From Bryobacteraceae bacterium (GTDB lineage: Bacteria > Acidobacteriota > Terriglobia > Bryobacterales > Bryobacteraceae): DNA of 64,000 nt. Where the stretch lies: positions 110,737 through 174,736 of the forward strand of contig JANWVY010000002.1 of assembly GCA_025056455.1 (NCBI GenBank). The letters are read 5' to 3'. Numbering within the stretch: position 1 is the stretch's first letter; every line of letters begins with the position of its first letter. Position numbers and translations under genes: made by a program. Shown here in pieces: positions 45,770 through 55,800 of this stretch. The notes beneath the pieces are model-generated. The model was not told the origin of the DNA and did not search any database. It saw only the letters and a list, made by a program, of their open reading frames with translations.

Positions 45770-48700
45770 CTAGAAGAGGTATTTCAGTGCAAACTGCATC
45801 TGTCGCATGTCCCGGGCGCTGAGAATCACTCCGAAGGCGACATTCCTCACATCTGTTGAGGGAAAATTCCAGTTTGGATGGTTGGTGAAGTTGAAGGCTT
45901 CCCACCGAAATTGCAGCTTGTGTCCCTCCCAAGGCATGGCAAAGTTTTTCAGCAGGGAGAAATCCCATTGCCGGTAACCGGGTCCGATCAAGGTATTGCG
46001 TGCGGTATTCCCGAAGCGGAACCGCAGTTCGGGATTGGTGATATCGAAGGCGTCGCGGTTCCAGAATCGGTCCACGGTACCAGCATTGAGAAACGGGCTG
46101 ATGCCGGTGGCGTCGGGATAATTCCCCTCGCCGCCCATGTTGTTGGTATCCCCAATTGTGCCGACCCGTACAGGGTTGCCCGTAGAGAACGTGAGAATCG
46201 AAGAAGTCTGCCAGCCGCCGAAGACTTGCCGCGCCAGAACATTCGCCTTGGACAAAGTGGGCAGGTCATAAATCAGACTGGTCACGAATCGGTGCGCCGT
46301 ATGAAATTGACTCAAACCTCGCTCGGGCTTTAAATTCCAGTCGTAGGCGGCAATGGATTGCTCGCCGGCCGAGGACCGGATGCCGGAGCCATTGTCAATG
46401 GCGCGCGACCAGGTGTAGCCCACCAAAGCAGTCAGCCCGCCGGAGAACCGCTGTTGGACCTTGACATTCAGTGCGTGGTAGTTTGAATTGTTCACACCAT
46501 CAACTTGCTGAATGATGCCGTACATGGGGTAAACCCGGCGCTGGGCGATCGTCCGCGTATCGTTGAGATCCGTCCGCGTGAACGGCTCGTTGGTAGAGCG
46601 CAATCGCTCTAACCGCACTCCGCTGTTACCCATGTATCCAGTCTCAAAGACCAGATTGTCTGTAACTTGCCGCTGGATGTTGAACAGCCATTGCATCACA
46701 TAAGGCGTGCGGCGGCTCACCACATTGCCCAGCACAAAGGGAATGCCAACGCAATTGCCGCTCCATCCCGTGCAGGTGAAAGTTTGACGCTCAAAGCGCC
46801 AGGGATCGTCAATGGTCATCTCTGGCCGCTGATCATTGGAAGTAAAATCCCCGCGACCGGCGATATTACGCACCATATCAAATCGCGGATTGCCCTGATC
46901 CTGCGCATAGAAAAAGCCAGCGCCCGTGCGTACGGTCCACTTTGCGCTCGGCGACCAGGCGATGCCGAGGCGGGGAGCGAAATCGTTGTAGTCGGTGTGT
47001 ACCAGGCGCTTGCCCAGCTTATCGTCACCTACCTGGGTGGGGATCACGTCCGCGAATCGAAACTCCAGCCCTTCGTTGAAGTCACCTTTTCCAGCGCGCG
47101 TCATGATTGGGATCCGTGCGGGGTCCCAGCCAAACATCTGGATGTTCATGATGCGGCGATTCGGCTCATACCACGGCGGGGTCAGCTCATACCGCAAGCC
47201 GATGTTCAGTGTAAGCTTGGGAGTCACTCGCCAGGTGTCTTCGACGTAGCCATACCAAGAAATAGCCCGCAGACTTCCCGAAGCTAAACCGAGGGCCCTT
47301 TCAGCCCGCTGCGGATAGCCCATCATAAAGTCAGCGAAAATGTTTGCCGCCGTCACCCGTCCGGCTGGCGGGATGGACTGAAGGCCCTGGAAGTAGAGGC
47401 GGCCTCGCGCCACCGTGTTTCCCTCCGCCGCATAAATATCGCGCCGCATCTCACCGCCGAACCGCCAGGTATGTTTGCCACGTACCATGCTCGTGTTGTT
47501 TAGAAACTGCCACGTGCGGTTCCGGTAAATCCACGGGCCGTTGCCAGACTCGCCAAAACTGGTCAAGCCGCCGCCCAGCTGAATGGCAGGCGTTCCCCAG
47601 GCGTTCCTCGGCGGAGAAACCAGCCCGCGGATCCCCAGTTCCTTGGTAACGTCGCGCCGGTTGGCGAAGTGCAGCAACAGGTCATTGTTAAACCGGTTGA
47701 AGCCAAACCGCGTCTCATTCACAACGGTCGGCGAGAGGGTGCGCGTATTGGAAACCATCGTCTGGAGCACTTCCACGTTGACGCCCCCTTCCTGCACTTC
47801 GAAGCTTTCCAGCCTTCGCTCATAGTCGTGGGCTAAGCTAAAGCGGCCAAACCAGGCCGAACGTTGCGATTCATTGAAATCGAAGCGCTGGGTGAACTGG
47901 TCCGAGGTCAGGGGACGTTTGCGCTGCCGTACATAGTTGGCAACGATGTTCTCACCCGGAACGGTAGCCTCGGGATAAAACTCCAGCAGCTTCCGGGAAA
48001 TGCTGTGCAAGCGATTGGCCGGGATCCGGTTCCCTGGAAAAGGCTGGGCCGAGATTGCTCGGCCCTGTGCGTTGTACTCTCGGGTCAAGGGATCGAAAAG
48101 AATCGTTGACTGCTGAGAGAAATCGCCGTTGCGCCAGGTCGTGGGGGCGACGTTTGCGAGACCTTGCAGTGTGCGCATGTCGCGCTGACCTTCGAAGTTC
48201 GACATGAAGAACAGCCGGTCACGGATAATTCGGCCCGTCCACACGTAACCGAACTGGTTTCGCCGGAACGGGTTTTTATCTCCACGCACCAGCCATTCCT
48301 TGGCGTCGAGCTTGTCATTCCGAAGGAAGTGAAAAACGGCTCCGTGGAAATCGTTCCCACCGGATTTCGTCGTGGCGTTAATCTGCGCCGTCGCTCGGCC
48401 AAACTCCGCGGAGTAAATGCCGGTCTGAATCTTGAACTCGTTGAGCGCCTCCACCGATGGCCGGATGACGTAGGTGTTGTAGTTAACATCAGTATTCTCG
48501 ACACCGTCCAGCGTGAAGCGGTTAAAAAACTGTCGCTGTCCTGCAATCGAAATCGCCTGCCGGCCGCGCTCGCCTCCCTGCCGGGCATCCACATGGCCAG
48601 AGGCTCGCATCTCGGCGCTCACATTCGGACTCAGGGCGACCATCTGCAACCAATTCCGGCCATTCAACGGAAGTTCGATGATCCGCTTATTCTCAATCAC

Positions 48701-49084
48701 CGTACCAACCGCAGCGTTCTCCGTGTTTAGGAGCGGGTTTGATGCAACGACTTCCACCGACTCTGTCACTTGCCCGATCTCGAGCGTGAGGTCCAGCCGC
48801 GTGGCGACGTCGATTTGAACCTGCACATCCCGGCGGACAGTACGCTTAAAGCCCGGCGCCTCCACAGCTACTTCATAAAAACCCGGTGTGAGAAACGGAA
48901 CTCGGTACACTCCCGATTCGCTTGTCGCGACCCGCCGCGCCTGCGCCGTAGCCTGATTGGTGACCGTGACCGTGGCGGCTGCTACTGCTCCCTGGTTTTG
49001 GTCCCAAATCGTACCTGAAAGCGATCCGAACGTTTGGCTGTACAGCGGAGCCGTTAACAGAGCTCCAAAAAACAGAATCCTCAT
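45770..49084 (-). CDS. Oar-like TonB-dependent receptor with carboxypeptidase-regulatory domain
   Basis: 1104 residues. A signal peptide (MRILFFGALLTAPLYSQ) is followed by a carboxypeptidase-regulatory-like domain (LSGTIWDQNQGAVAAATVTV, VPFLTPGFYEVAVEAPGFKR). A plug region follows (VVASNPLLNTENAAVGTVIE) and then a long beta-barrel with many aromatic strand ends. This is the acidobacterial Oar type, a candidate importer of large or complex ligands. The C-terminus ends in MQFALKYLF, fitting an outer-membrane strand signal. The beta-helix gene lies 93 bases upstream on the same strand. Confidence 0.92.
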   Translation of the reverse strand: MRILFFGALLTAPLYSQTFGSLSGTIWDQNQGAVAAATVTVTNQATAQARRVATSESGVYRVPFLTPGFYEVAVEAPGFKRTVRRDVQVQIDVATRLDLTLEIGQVTESVEVVASNPLLNTENAAVGTVIENKRIIELPLNGRNWLQMVALSPNVSAEMRASGHVDARQGGERGRQAISIAGQRQFFNRFTLDGVENTDVNYNTYVIRPSVEALNEFKIQTGIYSAEFGRATAQINATTKSGGNDFHGAVFHFLRNDKLDAKEWLVRGDKNPFRRNQFGYVWTGRIIRDRLFFMSNFEGQRDMRTLQGLANVAPTTWRNGDFSQQSTILFDPLTREYNAQGRAISAQPFPGNRIPANRLHSISRKLLEFYPEATVPGENIVANYVRQRKRPLTSDQFTQRFDFNESQRSAWFGRFSLAHDYERRLESFEVQEGGVNVEVLQTMVSNTRTLSPTVVNETRFGFNRFNNDLLLHFANRRDVTKELGIRGLVSPPRNAWGTPAIQLGGGLTSFGESGNGPWIYRNRTWQFLNNTSMVRGKHTWRFGGEMRRDIYAAEGNTVARGRLYFQGLQSIPPAGRVTAANIFADFMMGYPQRAERALGLASGSLRAISWYGYVEDTWRVTPKLTLNIGLRYELTPPWYEPNRRIMNIQMFGWDPARIPIMTRAGKGDFNEGLEFRFADVIPTQVGDDKLGKRLVHTDYNDFAPRLGIAWSPSAKWTVRTGAGFFYAQDQGNPRFDMVRNIAGRGDFTSNDQRPEMTIDDPWRFERQTFTCTGWSGNCVGIPFVLGNVVSRRTPYVMQWLFNIQRQVTDNLVFETGYMGNSGVRLERLRSTNEPFTRTDLNDTRTIAQRRVYPMYGIIQQVDGVNNSNYHALNVKVQQRFSGGLTALVGYTWSRAIDNGSGIRSSAGEQSIAAYDWNLKPERGLSQFHTAHRFVTSLIYDLPTLSKANVLARQVFGGWQTSSILTFSTGNPVRVGTIGDTNNMGGEGNYPDATGISPFLNAGTVDRFWNRDAFDITNPELRFRFGNTARNTLIGPGYRQWDFSLLKNFAMPWEGHKLQFRWEAFNFTNHPNWNFPSTDVRNVAFGVILSARDMRQMQFALKYLF

Positions 49085-49177
49085 CGCTAGAACGGTAGCG
49101 GAGTTTCTTTACGTTCCGTTTGCACTTTCGTTGCGAGCGGACGACGAAGCGAAAAAAAGTGCTCGAGACGGATTCTG

Positions 49178-50488
49178 CTACCCGTTCGACACTTCCAGAG
49201 CGAACCCTTCAATCCGGTTCTCGACTAGCTGAATTTGCTTGGACTCTTTGCTGATGCGCACTCCAATCCGCTGTGCTGGTTTCCGCCGCTCGAGCAGGAA
49301 ATTGCCTTTCAGTGTTACCGCTTCGGTGTAACCCTGAATATCAACCGCAACGCTCGACTCATCCCCCGTATCAACAACCCGGTTGCCTTCAATCCAGTTC
49401 CGGCTTGGAGCAAATGATGGCCCGTGTTCCTGCCGCAAAAGGATTCCGACCTTACCGCTGCGCTCGACCTGGTTGTGGCGCACGACATTGTCCGTATCAT
49501 TGTGCCCGATGGAGATACCGTAGCTGCGGTTGTCGAGCATTTTGTTGTTTTCTACCAGCGCCCACTTTACCCCCCAGCAGAAGAAGAAGCCAATCTCGCA
49601 ATGCTGCAACGTGCATCCTGTGACCACGCTGCGCTGAGAGCCAGAACCAGGGTGTAGGGCATATCCGGCATGCCCGTGGCTATAGCAGTTTTCGACCCGC
49701 ACGTCGTGACAGACCTGCCAGCTCAGGCCGTCTCCGTTGAAATTGCGCGCCTCGACATTGCGCAGGAGAACGCGGTTGCTTTCGCGCAGAAAGATACAGC
49801 CCACGTAATTGCCGTTGAGAAATTCGTTGTTTTGGCCGTTGCCATCCAAACAAAGGTTTTCCATCACAACATCTTGCACGCGGAAGCCATCAAACAAGGC
49901 AAACAGGGTCGAGGCGACAGCCCCTTCCCGGGTCCAATAATTCTCGGTTAGCATCTCGTCCAAGCGGAAACGGTTCCCGCTGCGGGCCACGAGAGTCCTT
50001 TTGTGGATATCTTGGCCCCCGTGGTGGGGGTTGCGCGTACGCAAAACAATCCCGTCGCCTACTTGGAAACCTGTGGGATCTTGGAGCGTGATCTCTTGGT
50101 CGTACCAGTCTGAGTTCTCCGCCAGAGGCGTGCGCACGCAAGGTTCTTTGATGCACACAGAATCTGCGCCGCTACCGAGGATGCGCACCTTTGAGCGCAA
50201 CTTGACGGCGTTGCGAAAGCGATATTCTCCTGGGAGCAAATGCACGGTGCCTCCTCCGAGACCCGCGACATAATCCACCGCAGCTTGGATCACCCGGTGA
50301 TCCGCGCCGATCAAATCTGCTTTGGAGCGACCTACTGTCACCAGGACCCGTTCCTTCCAGTCCGGCTCAATCCAATCGCCAGCCGTCGCACGGCGGCGGA
50401 GCACTGGGGGAGTTAGAGGCTGGGTTTCGCCCGCTTGAGCCATGGCTGCCGCCGTAAAAAAGGTGGAAAGAAAGTGACGTCGGCGCAT
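49178..50488 (-). CDS. Secreted right-handed beta-helix protein (pectate-lyase-like)
   Basis: 436 residues, ATG at 50486-50488 with GGAGGAGG upstream. MRRRHFLSTFFTAAAMAQAG is an export signal. The fold is repeated parallel beta-helix: DHRVIQAAVDYVAGLGGGTV with an LLPGEYRF turn, IFLRESNRVLLRNVEARNFN, SGSQRSVVTGCTLQHCEIGF and VVRHNQVERSGKVGILL. These suit pectate-lyase-like or polysaccharide-binding proteins. Catalytic residues cannot be fixed. Next to an Oar receptor and a mannonate-dehydratase-like gene, it may act on pectin or another polyuronide. Confidence 0.87.
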   Translation of the reverse strand: MRRRHFLSTFFTAAAMAQAGETQPLTPPVLRRRATAGDWIEPDWKERVLVTVGRSKADLIGADHRVIQAAVDYVAGLGGGTVHLLPGEYRFRNAVKLRSKVRILGSGADSVCIKEPCVRTPLAENSDWYDQEITLQDPTGFQVGDGIVLRTRNPHHGGQDIHKRTLVARSGNRFRLDEMLTENYWTREGAVASTLFALFDGFRVQDVVMENLCLDGNGQNNEFLNGNYVGCIFLRESNRVLLRNVEARNFNGDGLSWQVCHDVRVENCYSHGHAGYALHPGSGSQRSVVTGCTLQHCEIGFFFCWGVKWALVENNKMLDNRSYGISIGHNDTDNVVRHNQVERSGKVGILLRQEHGPSFAPSRNWIEGNRVVDTGDESSVAVDIQGYTEAVTLKGNFLLERRKPAQRIGVRISKESKQIQLVENRIEGFALEVSNG

Positions 50489-50587
50489 TGTGCCTCCTCC
50501 TGTGTGAGTTTTGGGCCATGGTATCGCCCTTTTTGGACCCGCTTCAACCGACTGAAGGCGGCTTGGTCGATGTTACGCTAGGATTTC

Positions 50588-52258
50588 ATGTCCGATTCGA
50601 AATTACAGGTGGTCCCCCTGGGAGGACTGGGGGAATTTGGAATGAACTGTCTCGCCCTGCGATACGGCGATGACATCATTGTGATCGATGCGGGAATGAT
50701 GTTTCCCGACGCCGAGTTGCTAGGTGTCGACATTGTCGTACCTGATTTTACCTATCTTGAAGACAACAAAGAGCACGTCCGCGCGCTGATCCTCACCCAC
50801 GGCCATGAAGATCACATTGGCGGCGTTCCCTTTCTTCTGAGCCTTCTTCAGATCCCGGTCTACGCCACGGCATTTACGCTGGCGCTCGTGGAACGCCGCC
50901 TGGAGGAGCATGACCTCGATCATGAGCCCGATTTGCGCGAAATTAAGGCCAATGATCGGCTTGAGATCGGCCCATTCTTGATCGAGTTTATTCACGTCAC
51001 GCACTCCGTTGTCAGTTGCGTCGCCTTGGCCATCGCCACTCCGCTCGGAGTCGTTTTGCACACAGGCGACTTCAAAGTGGATCCGACGCCGCTCGACAAC
51101 CAACCGTTCGATCTCCACCGCTTCGCCGACTACGGCAAGCAAGGAGTTTTGCTGCTGCTGTCAGATTCCACCAACGTAGACCGCCCTGGCTACACCGAAA
51201 GTGAGCGAGCTGTTCGTCCCAGATTTGAGGAATGTTTTCATCGGGCAGAAGGGCGGCTGGTGATCTCCTGCTTCAGCAGTTCGATTCCGCGTCTCCAACA
51301 AATCTTTGATCTGGCTGCGGAATATGGCCGGAAGGTGGCCCTACTGGGCCGCAGCATGCTCACGGCGACGGAACTCGCCCACAGCCTGCATCTACTTGAA
51401 ATTCCGGATTCCATCCTGTTGCGGCCGCAGGACATCATGCAAACGCCCGCCAATAAAGTCTGCGTCATTATTTCTGGAACGCAGGGCGAACCCATGTCCG
51501 CGCTTTCGCGCGTCGCTGTGGACAACCACAAGCACCTCTCCATACGAGAGAAAGACGTGGTGGTTTTGAGCGCGCGGATGATTCCGGGCAACGAGAAGGC
51601 CATTTATCGTTTGATCAATCACCTCGCCCGGCGCGGCGCCGACGTCGTTTATGGCGGTATGAATCCGCCGGTTCATGTCTCAGGTCATGGCAGCGTTGAG
51701 GAACTTAAACTCATCCTGAGCTTGGTGCGGCCCAAGTACTTCGTGCCAATTCATGGTGAGTACCGCCAGCTTTTCCGCCATGCTGCTCTTGCGCAAAGTC
51801 TCAGCTACACCGGCATCCGCGAATGTTTCGTTCTAGAGTCTGGAGAAACGTTGGAGATCGACCGATTTGGCGCGCGCAAGGGAGAGCGAGTTACCGTCGG
51901 TCGCGTTTGCATTGACTCAGGTTCCGTCGATGAGGTCGTGGAAGATATCGTGATCCGTGACCGCCGTCACCTCTCCGAAGACGGATTCGTCTTGCCGATC
52001 ATCGCCATCAACAAACACACTGGAAAAAGCGAGACGTTACCCGAAATTGTGAGCCGTGGCTTCGTCTCGCTGGAAGACTCCGCCGAACTGATGCAGGAGG
52101 CCCGGCAAGTCGTGGCCCGGACGCTTGAGAATTCCAGCCCCGAAGAAAGAACGGATTGGGGCGTGATGCAAGAAAAAATCCGGGCCGACTTAAAACGCTT
52201 TTTATCCAAGCAGACCTCGCGGCGTCCGCTGATTATGCCCGTGATCCTGGAAGTTTAG
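50588..52258 (+). CDS. rnj: Ribonuclease J
   Basis: 556 residues, ATG with AGGA upstream. Metallo-beta-lactamase core: HGHEDH motif with His71, His73, Asp75 and His76, then VLHTGDFKVDPTP and LLLSDSTNVDRPGYTESE. Beta-CASP: VISCFSSSIPRLQQIFDLAA and ISGTQGEPMSALSRVA, with HVSGHGSVEELKLIL. A C-terminal RNase J domain follows (ESGETLEIDRFGARKGERV). It is a 5'-end-sensing exo/endonuclease that matures and degrades RNA. Its 3' end converges on a small minus-strand gene 30 bases away. Confidence 0.95.
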   Translation: MSDSKLQVVPLGGLGEFGMNCLALRYGDDIIVIDAGMMFPDAELLGVDIVVPDFTYLEDNKEHVRALILTHGHEDHIGGVPFLLSLLQIPVYATAFTLALVERRLEEHDLDHEPDLREIKANDRLEIGPFLIEFIHVTHSVVSCVALAIATPLGVVLHTGDFKVDPTPLDNQPFDLHRFADYGKQGVLLLLSDSTNVDRPGYTESERAVRPRFEECFHRAEGRLVISCFSSSIPRLQQIFDLAAEYGRKVALLGRSMLTATELAHSLHLLEIPDSILLRPQDIMQTPANKVCVIISGTQGEPMSALSRVAVDNHKHLSIREKDVVVLSARMIPGNEKAIYRLINHLARRGADVVYGGMNPPVHVSGHGSVEELKLILSLVRPKYFVPIHGEYRQLFRHAALAQSLSYTGIRECFVLESGETLEIDRFGARKGERVTVGRVCIDSGSVDEVVEDIVIRDRRHLSEDGFVLPIIAINKHTGKSETLPEIVSRGFVSLEDSAELMQEARQVVARTLENSSPEERTDWGVMQEKIRADLKRFLSKQTSRRPLIMPVILEV

Positions 52259-52288
52259 CAGCTTGATGAGGCCCGCTTGTCTAGCTAC

Positions 52289-52660
52289 TCACTTCCGGGT
52301 GGCGGTCCACTCTGCCTTGACGTTCTCGCCGAACATGTCTGTTTCGGCCGTTCCTTTCATGTTGGAGCCCTCCCACTGACCCTCCATTTTGTAAACGGCG
52401 ACACCCCCTTGCGGACGTTCTCGCCGGATCAGAAACTTCAGTTTATTTCCGTCCACACGGCCCTCCTCTAGCTCAAGTTTCCGGCCTTGGGGAAACAGAA
52501 AAGACCCGGTCAATTTACCGTCCTCATTTTTTAGAAGTAGTTGAGCCTCCACAGTCTCCCCGTTCGGACCGCTCATTCGAAACACCCACTCGCCTGTCAC
52601 TTCCTGAGCTTGAGCGAGAAGCACACCGATCAAGAAAGTAAAAACGATCAGGTAACGCAT
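52289..52660 (-). CDS. Small secreted beta-sandwich protein of unknown function
   Basis: 123 residues from the ATG at 52658-52660. Signal peptide MRYLIVFTFLIGVLLAQAQE. The mature part is all beta: VTGEWVFRMSGPNGETVEAQ, LLLKNEDGKLTGSFLF, KMEGQWEGSNMKGTAETDMF and VKAEWTATRK. Secreted proteins of this pattern are frequent in Acidobacteriota. The exact role is unknown. Confidence 0.75.
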   Translation of the reverse strand: MRYLIVFTFLIGVLLAQAQEVTGEWVFRMSGPNGETVEAQLLLKNEDGKLTGSFLFPQGRKLELEEGRVDGNKLKFLIRRERPQGGVAVYKMEGQWEGSNMKGTAETDMFGENVKAEWTATRK

Positions 52661-52761
52661 ATCGCATGCGATGAGTGGAAAGGCCGCTCGGTTGCAGGAA
52701 AACAAGGCTCGAATGGCGGGAAGCCCAACGGGCGCTGGGGCCAAGCTGAAGTGGCTCCTTG

Positions 52762-52778
52762 GGGAGGCGGGGCCTCCC
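52762..52778. promoter_or_regulatory. GC-rich hairpin in the divergent region before the second Oar gene
   Basis: GGGAGGC, three Gs, then GCCTCCC form a strong short stem; a T-run of six (52793-52798) follows after 14 bases. It sits upstream of the receptor gene on the plus strand. Terminator-like or attenuator-like function is uncertain. Confidence 0.35.
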
Positions 52779-52853
52779 GCAGGACCCCTTGATTTTTTGG
52801 GGGGTGGCGCTAGGCAACAGATTTGATATACTTCCCTCGCTTTTAGTTAAGGT

Positions 52854-52863
52854 TTGTATACAA
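52854..52863. promoter_or_regulatory. Perfect palindrome TTGTATACAA before the Oar gene
   Basis: A ten-base perfect palindrome lies 21 bases before the ATG at 52885, in the leader or promoter zone. TTGATA at 52823-52828 could be a -35, but no convincing -10 with correct spacing was found. A repressor site is possible. Confidence 0.3.
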
Positions 52864-52884
52864 GCCGTCCTTGAGGGGTGTCTC

Positions 52885-55800
52885 ATGAATCGAAAACCGC
52901 TGTACGGGTTGACCGTTCTTGTGCTTGCGCTCACCGGGGTTGCTTGGGGCCAGGTTTTTACGGGAACCATTACGGGGATCGTCACGGATCCGAATTCGGC
53001 TGCCGTTCCTGGGGCCACGGTGCGAGCCCGCAACGAGGCCACGGGCGATGTCCGGACGGTCATCACGACCGGAGAAGGACTCTATGTGTTCTCTCAGCTG
53101 CCGCCCGGAAGCTACGAAATCAGCGCCGAGATGAGTGGCTTTCGGAAAACGGTGCAAACGGGCGCTGTGCTGCGCGTCAACCAAACTCTCGAGATCAACA
53201 TCACCTTGCAGCTTGGTGAAGTTACGCAGGTGGTGGAAGTTTCCGCGGGCGTCACCATGCTCGACACCCAGTCTGCCAATCGTGCGGTTACGCTCGATAA
53301 GCAAGCCGTTCTCGATTTGCCCGTGAATGCTCGTAATCCCTTCCAGCTGGTCCATGTCAACGCCGGCGTCATTGCCGTACGCACCGGGATCTCACAAGCC
53401 ACTCAGGATCAGAACCACAATCGCTTTTCCATGAACGGGGGACGCGGACAAGCAGGACTCACCCTCATCGACGGCGTTCCGGCCGCAGCAGTTGATTGGG
53501 GCGGTTTGATTGCCTCTCCCTCGGTGGATAGCGTGCAGGAAGTCAACATCCAGCGCAACCAGTTCGATGCTCAATTCGGAAAATCGGATGGAACCGCGGT
53601 GAATATGATCACCCGGGGCGGGTCAAACGAGTTTCATGGCTCGGCGTTTGAGTTTCTGCGCAACAATGCGCTCGATGCCAACAGTTGGGCCAATAACCGT
53701 TCCGGCCTGCGCCGTCCCATTTTCCAGCGCCATCAAGTGGGTGGCACCTTCTCCGGTCCACTTTGGAAAAGCAAGCGCTTGTTCTTCTTTGGAACCTATG
53801 AAGGACGCCGGGAGGGCAATCCCAACACCAATGTTTCCACCGTGCCGACCGCAATTCAGCGCTCGGGCGATTTCTCGCAAACCTTCAACAACGATGGCAC
53901 CCTCGCCGTGATCTATAACCCCTTCACGACTCGCCCCAATCCAGCTGGTGCCGGATTCGTCCGGGATCCCTTTCCGAACAACCGCATTCCCACCGCGTTG
54001 TTTGATCCCGTGGGGGCCAAAATCGTCTCCTTTTATCCCGCCCCCAACACGCAAGGTGACCCCATGACCAACGCAAGGAATTTTGCGGCCGCGGGAAAAA
54101 CGGTCACTACAAACGACCGGATGGATTTGCGCATTGACTGGGCAAAAAGTGAGCGCATCACGATGTTTGGCCGCCTAACGAAAGCCTGGCAAAAGAACAC
54201 CGCCCCAGTGTTTTTCGGCAATGGGGCAGACACCAACTTCTCCGACGTCAATCCTCGCCACCATGTAGTGATTGGCGCAACCTGGACTCCCACACCGACC
54301 TGGGTGGTAAACGTGCTGCTTGGTTCGGGGCGGTGGCGAGAAAATCAAATTTCTCCTTCGCAGGGCCGGAACGCCACCGAGCTTGGCTTCCCCCAAGCTT
54401 TGGTGGCGCAGTTTCAAGCCAGCACGTTCCCTGGAATTACTGCGCAAGGCTATTCCAGCTTATTTAATCGCCGCTTTTTGAACGTCCCGCGCGAAACGCA
54501 TAACCTTCAAGTGAACGTCACCAAGGAGCTGGGCTCTCACAGTTTGAAATTCGGCTGGCTGGGGGAAGTGGCCCGCCTAAACAATACGGACTTCAACACA
54601 CCGCTGTTTGAATTTACGCGGGGTCTGACCTCTGGCCCAATTGCTGGCATTGCGAGCACGACCGCGGGCGATGCAATCGCCTCACTGCTGCTTGGAACCG
54701 GCGCGGGCGGCTCGGCCCCTATCGCAGCCGCGACGGCCGTTACAGCCGGCTATCACGGCCTGTACATTCAGGATTCTTGGCGCTTCAACCGCCGCCTCAC
54801 CTTACACCTCGGCTTGCGCTGGGAAGTGCAAACCGCGCGCACCGAACGCTTCAACCGCTTCAACAATTTCAATCCTGATGTCACGAGTCCGCTGGCCCAG
54901 CGAACGGGCCTTCCTTTGCGCGGAGGGTTGGAGTTTGTGACGCCACAAAGGCGCGGCGCCTGGGATACAGATTGGATCAATTTTGCGCCCCGTTTTGGCA
55001 TGGCCTATAAGCTCACGGACAAGTTGGTGCTTCGCGGAGGCTACGGCATCTTCTATCCGCAAACGGGCGGGGGCACCAATCAAGGTTTTTCGACCATCAC
55101 GACCTGGGTATCCACGATTGGTGGCGATGGCATTAACCCCAATCGTGGCGCCCTGCTTTCCAATCCCTTCCCCAACGGTTTGAACCAGCCCGTGGGCTCG
55201 AGCCTCGGTTTGTTGACGCAGGTCGGCGACTCCGTGAACGCCTTCTGGCGATACCACCCGCTCAGCTATGTTCAGAACTTTTCCTTCGACTTCCAATACG
55301 AGTTACAGAAGGGGATGGTGCTGGAGGTGGGATACACCGGTTCGCAGGGTCGGAAGCTGTTGTTTGGCACCGGCCAGCAAGCCAACCAGCTGCACCCACA
55401 ATATCTCGCTCTGGGCGCCCAGTTAGACCAGCCGGTCGAGAACCCGTTTTTCGGTATCATCCCCTCGGGCGTGCTTGCTGGGCGGACCATACCCCGCCAG
55501 CGGCTGTTGCGCCCCTTCCCCCATTTCACGGCTGTCAACGTGACGGGCGACGTTCCCGGTGCAAGCTCCTCCTTCAATGCTTTGGTGATCCGCTATAACT
55601 GGCAGCTTGCCAGCGGTCTGAACCTGTTAACGACCTATCAGTGGTCCAAAGCCATCGATAACGCTAGCGAATGGCAGGGCTGGGAAGTCTCCGACACGTT
55701 GCGGAACTACTATGACAACTCTATGGACCGCTCCATCTCGGCGCACGATCTTCCGCAGAGCTTTGTCAACGCCTTGGTTTACGAGTTGCCGGTGGGAAAA

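Noticed and set aside
52823-52850. Possible promoter with TTGATA as -35 before the second Oar gene
   Set aside because: No acceptable -10 box at 16-18 bases was found, so only the palindrome nearby is listed.
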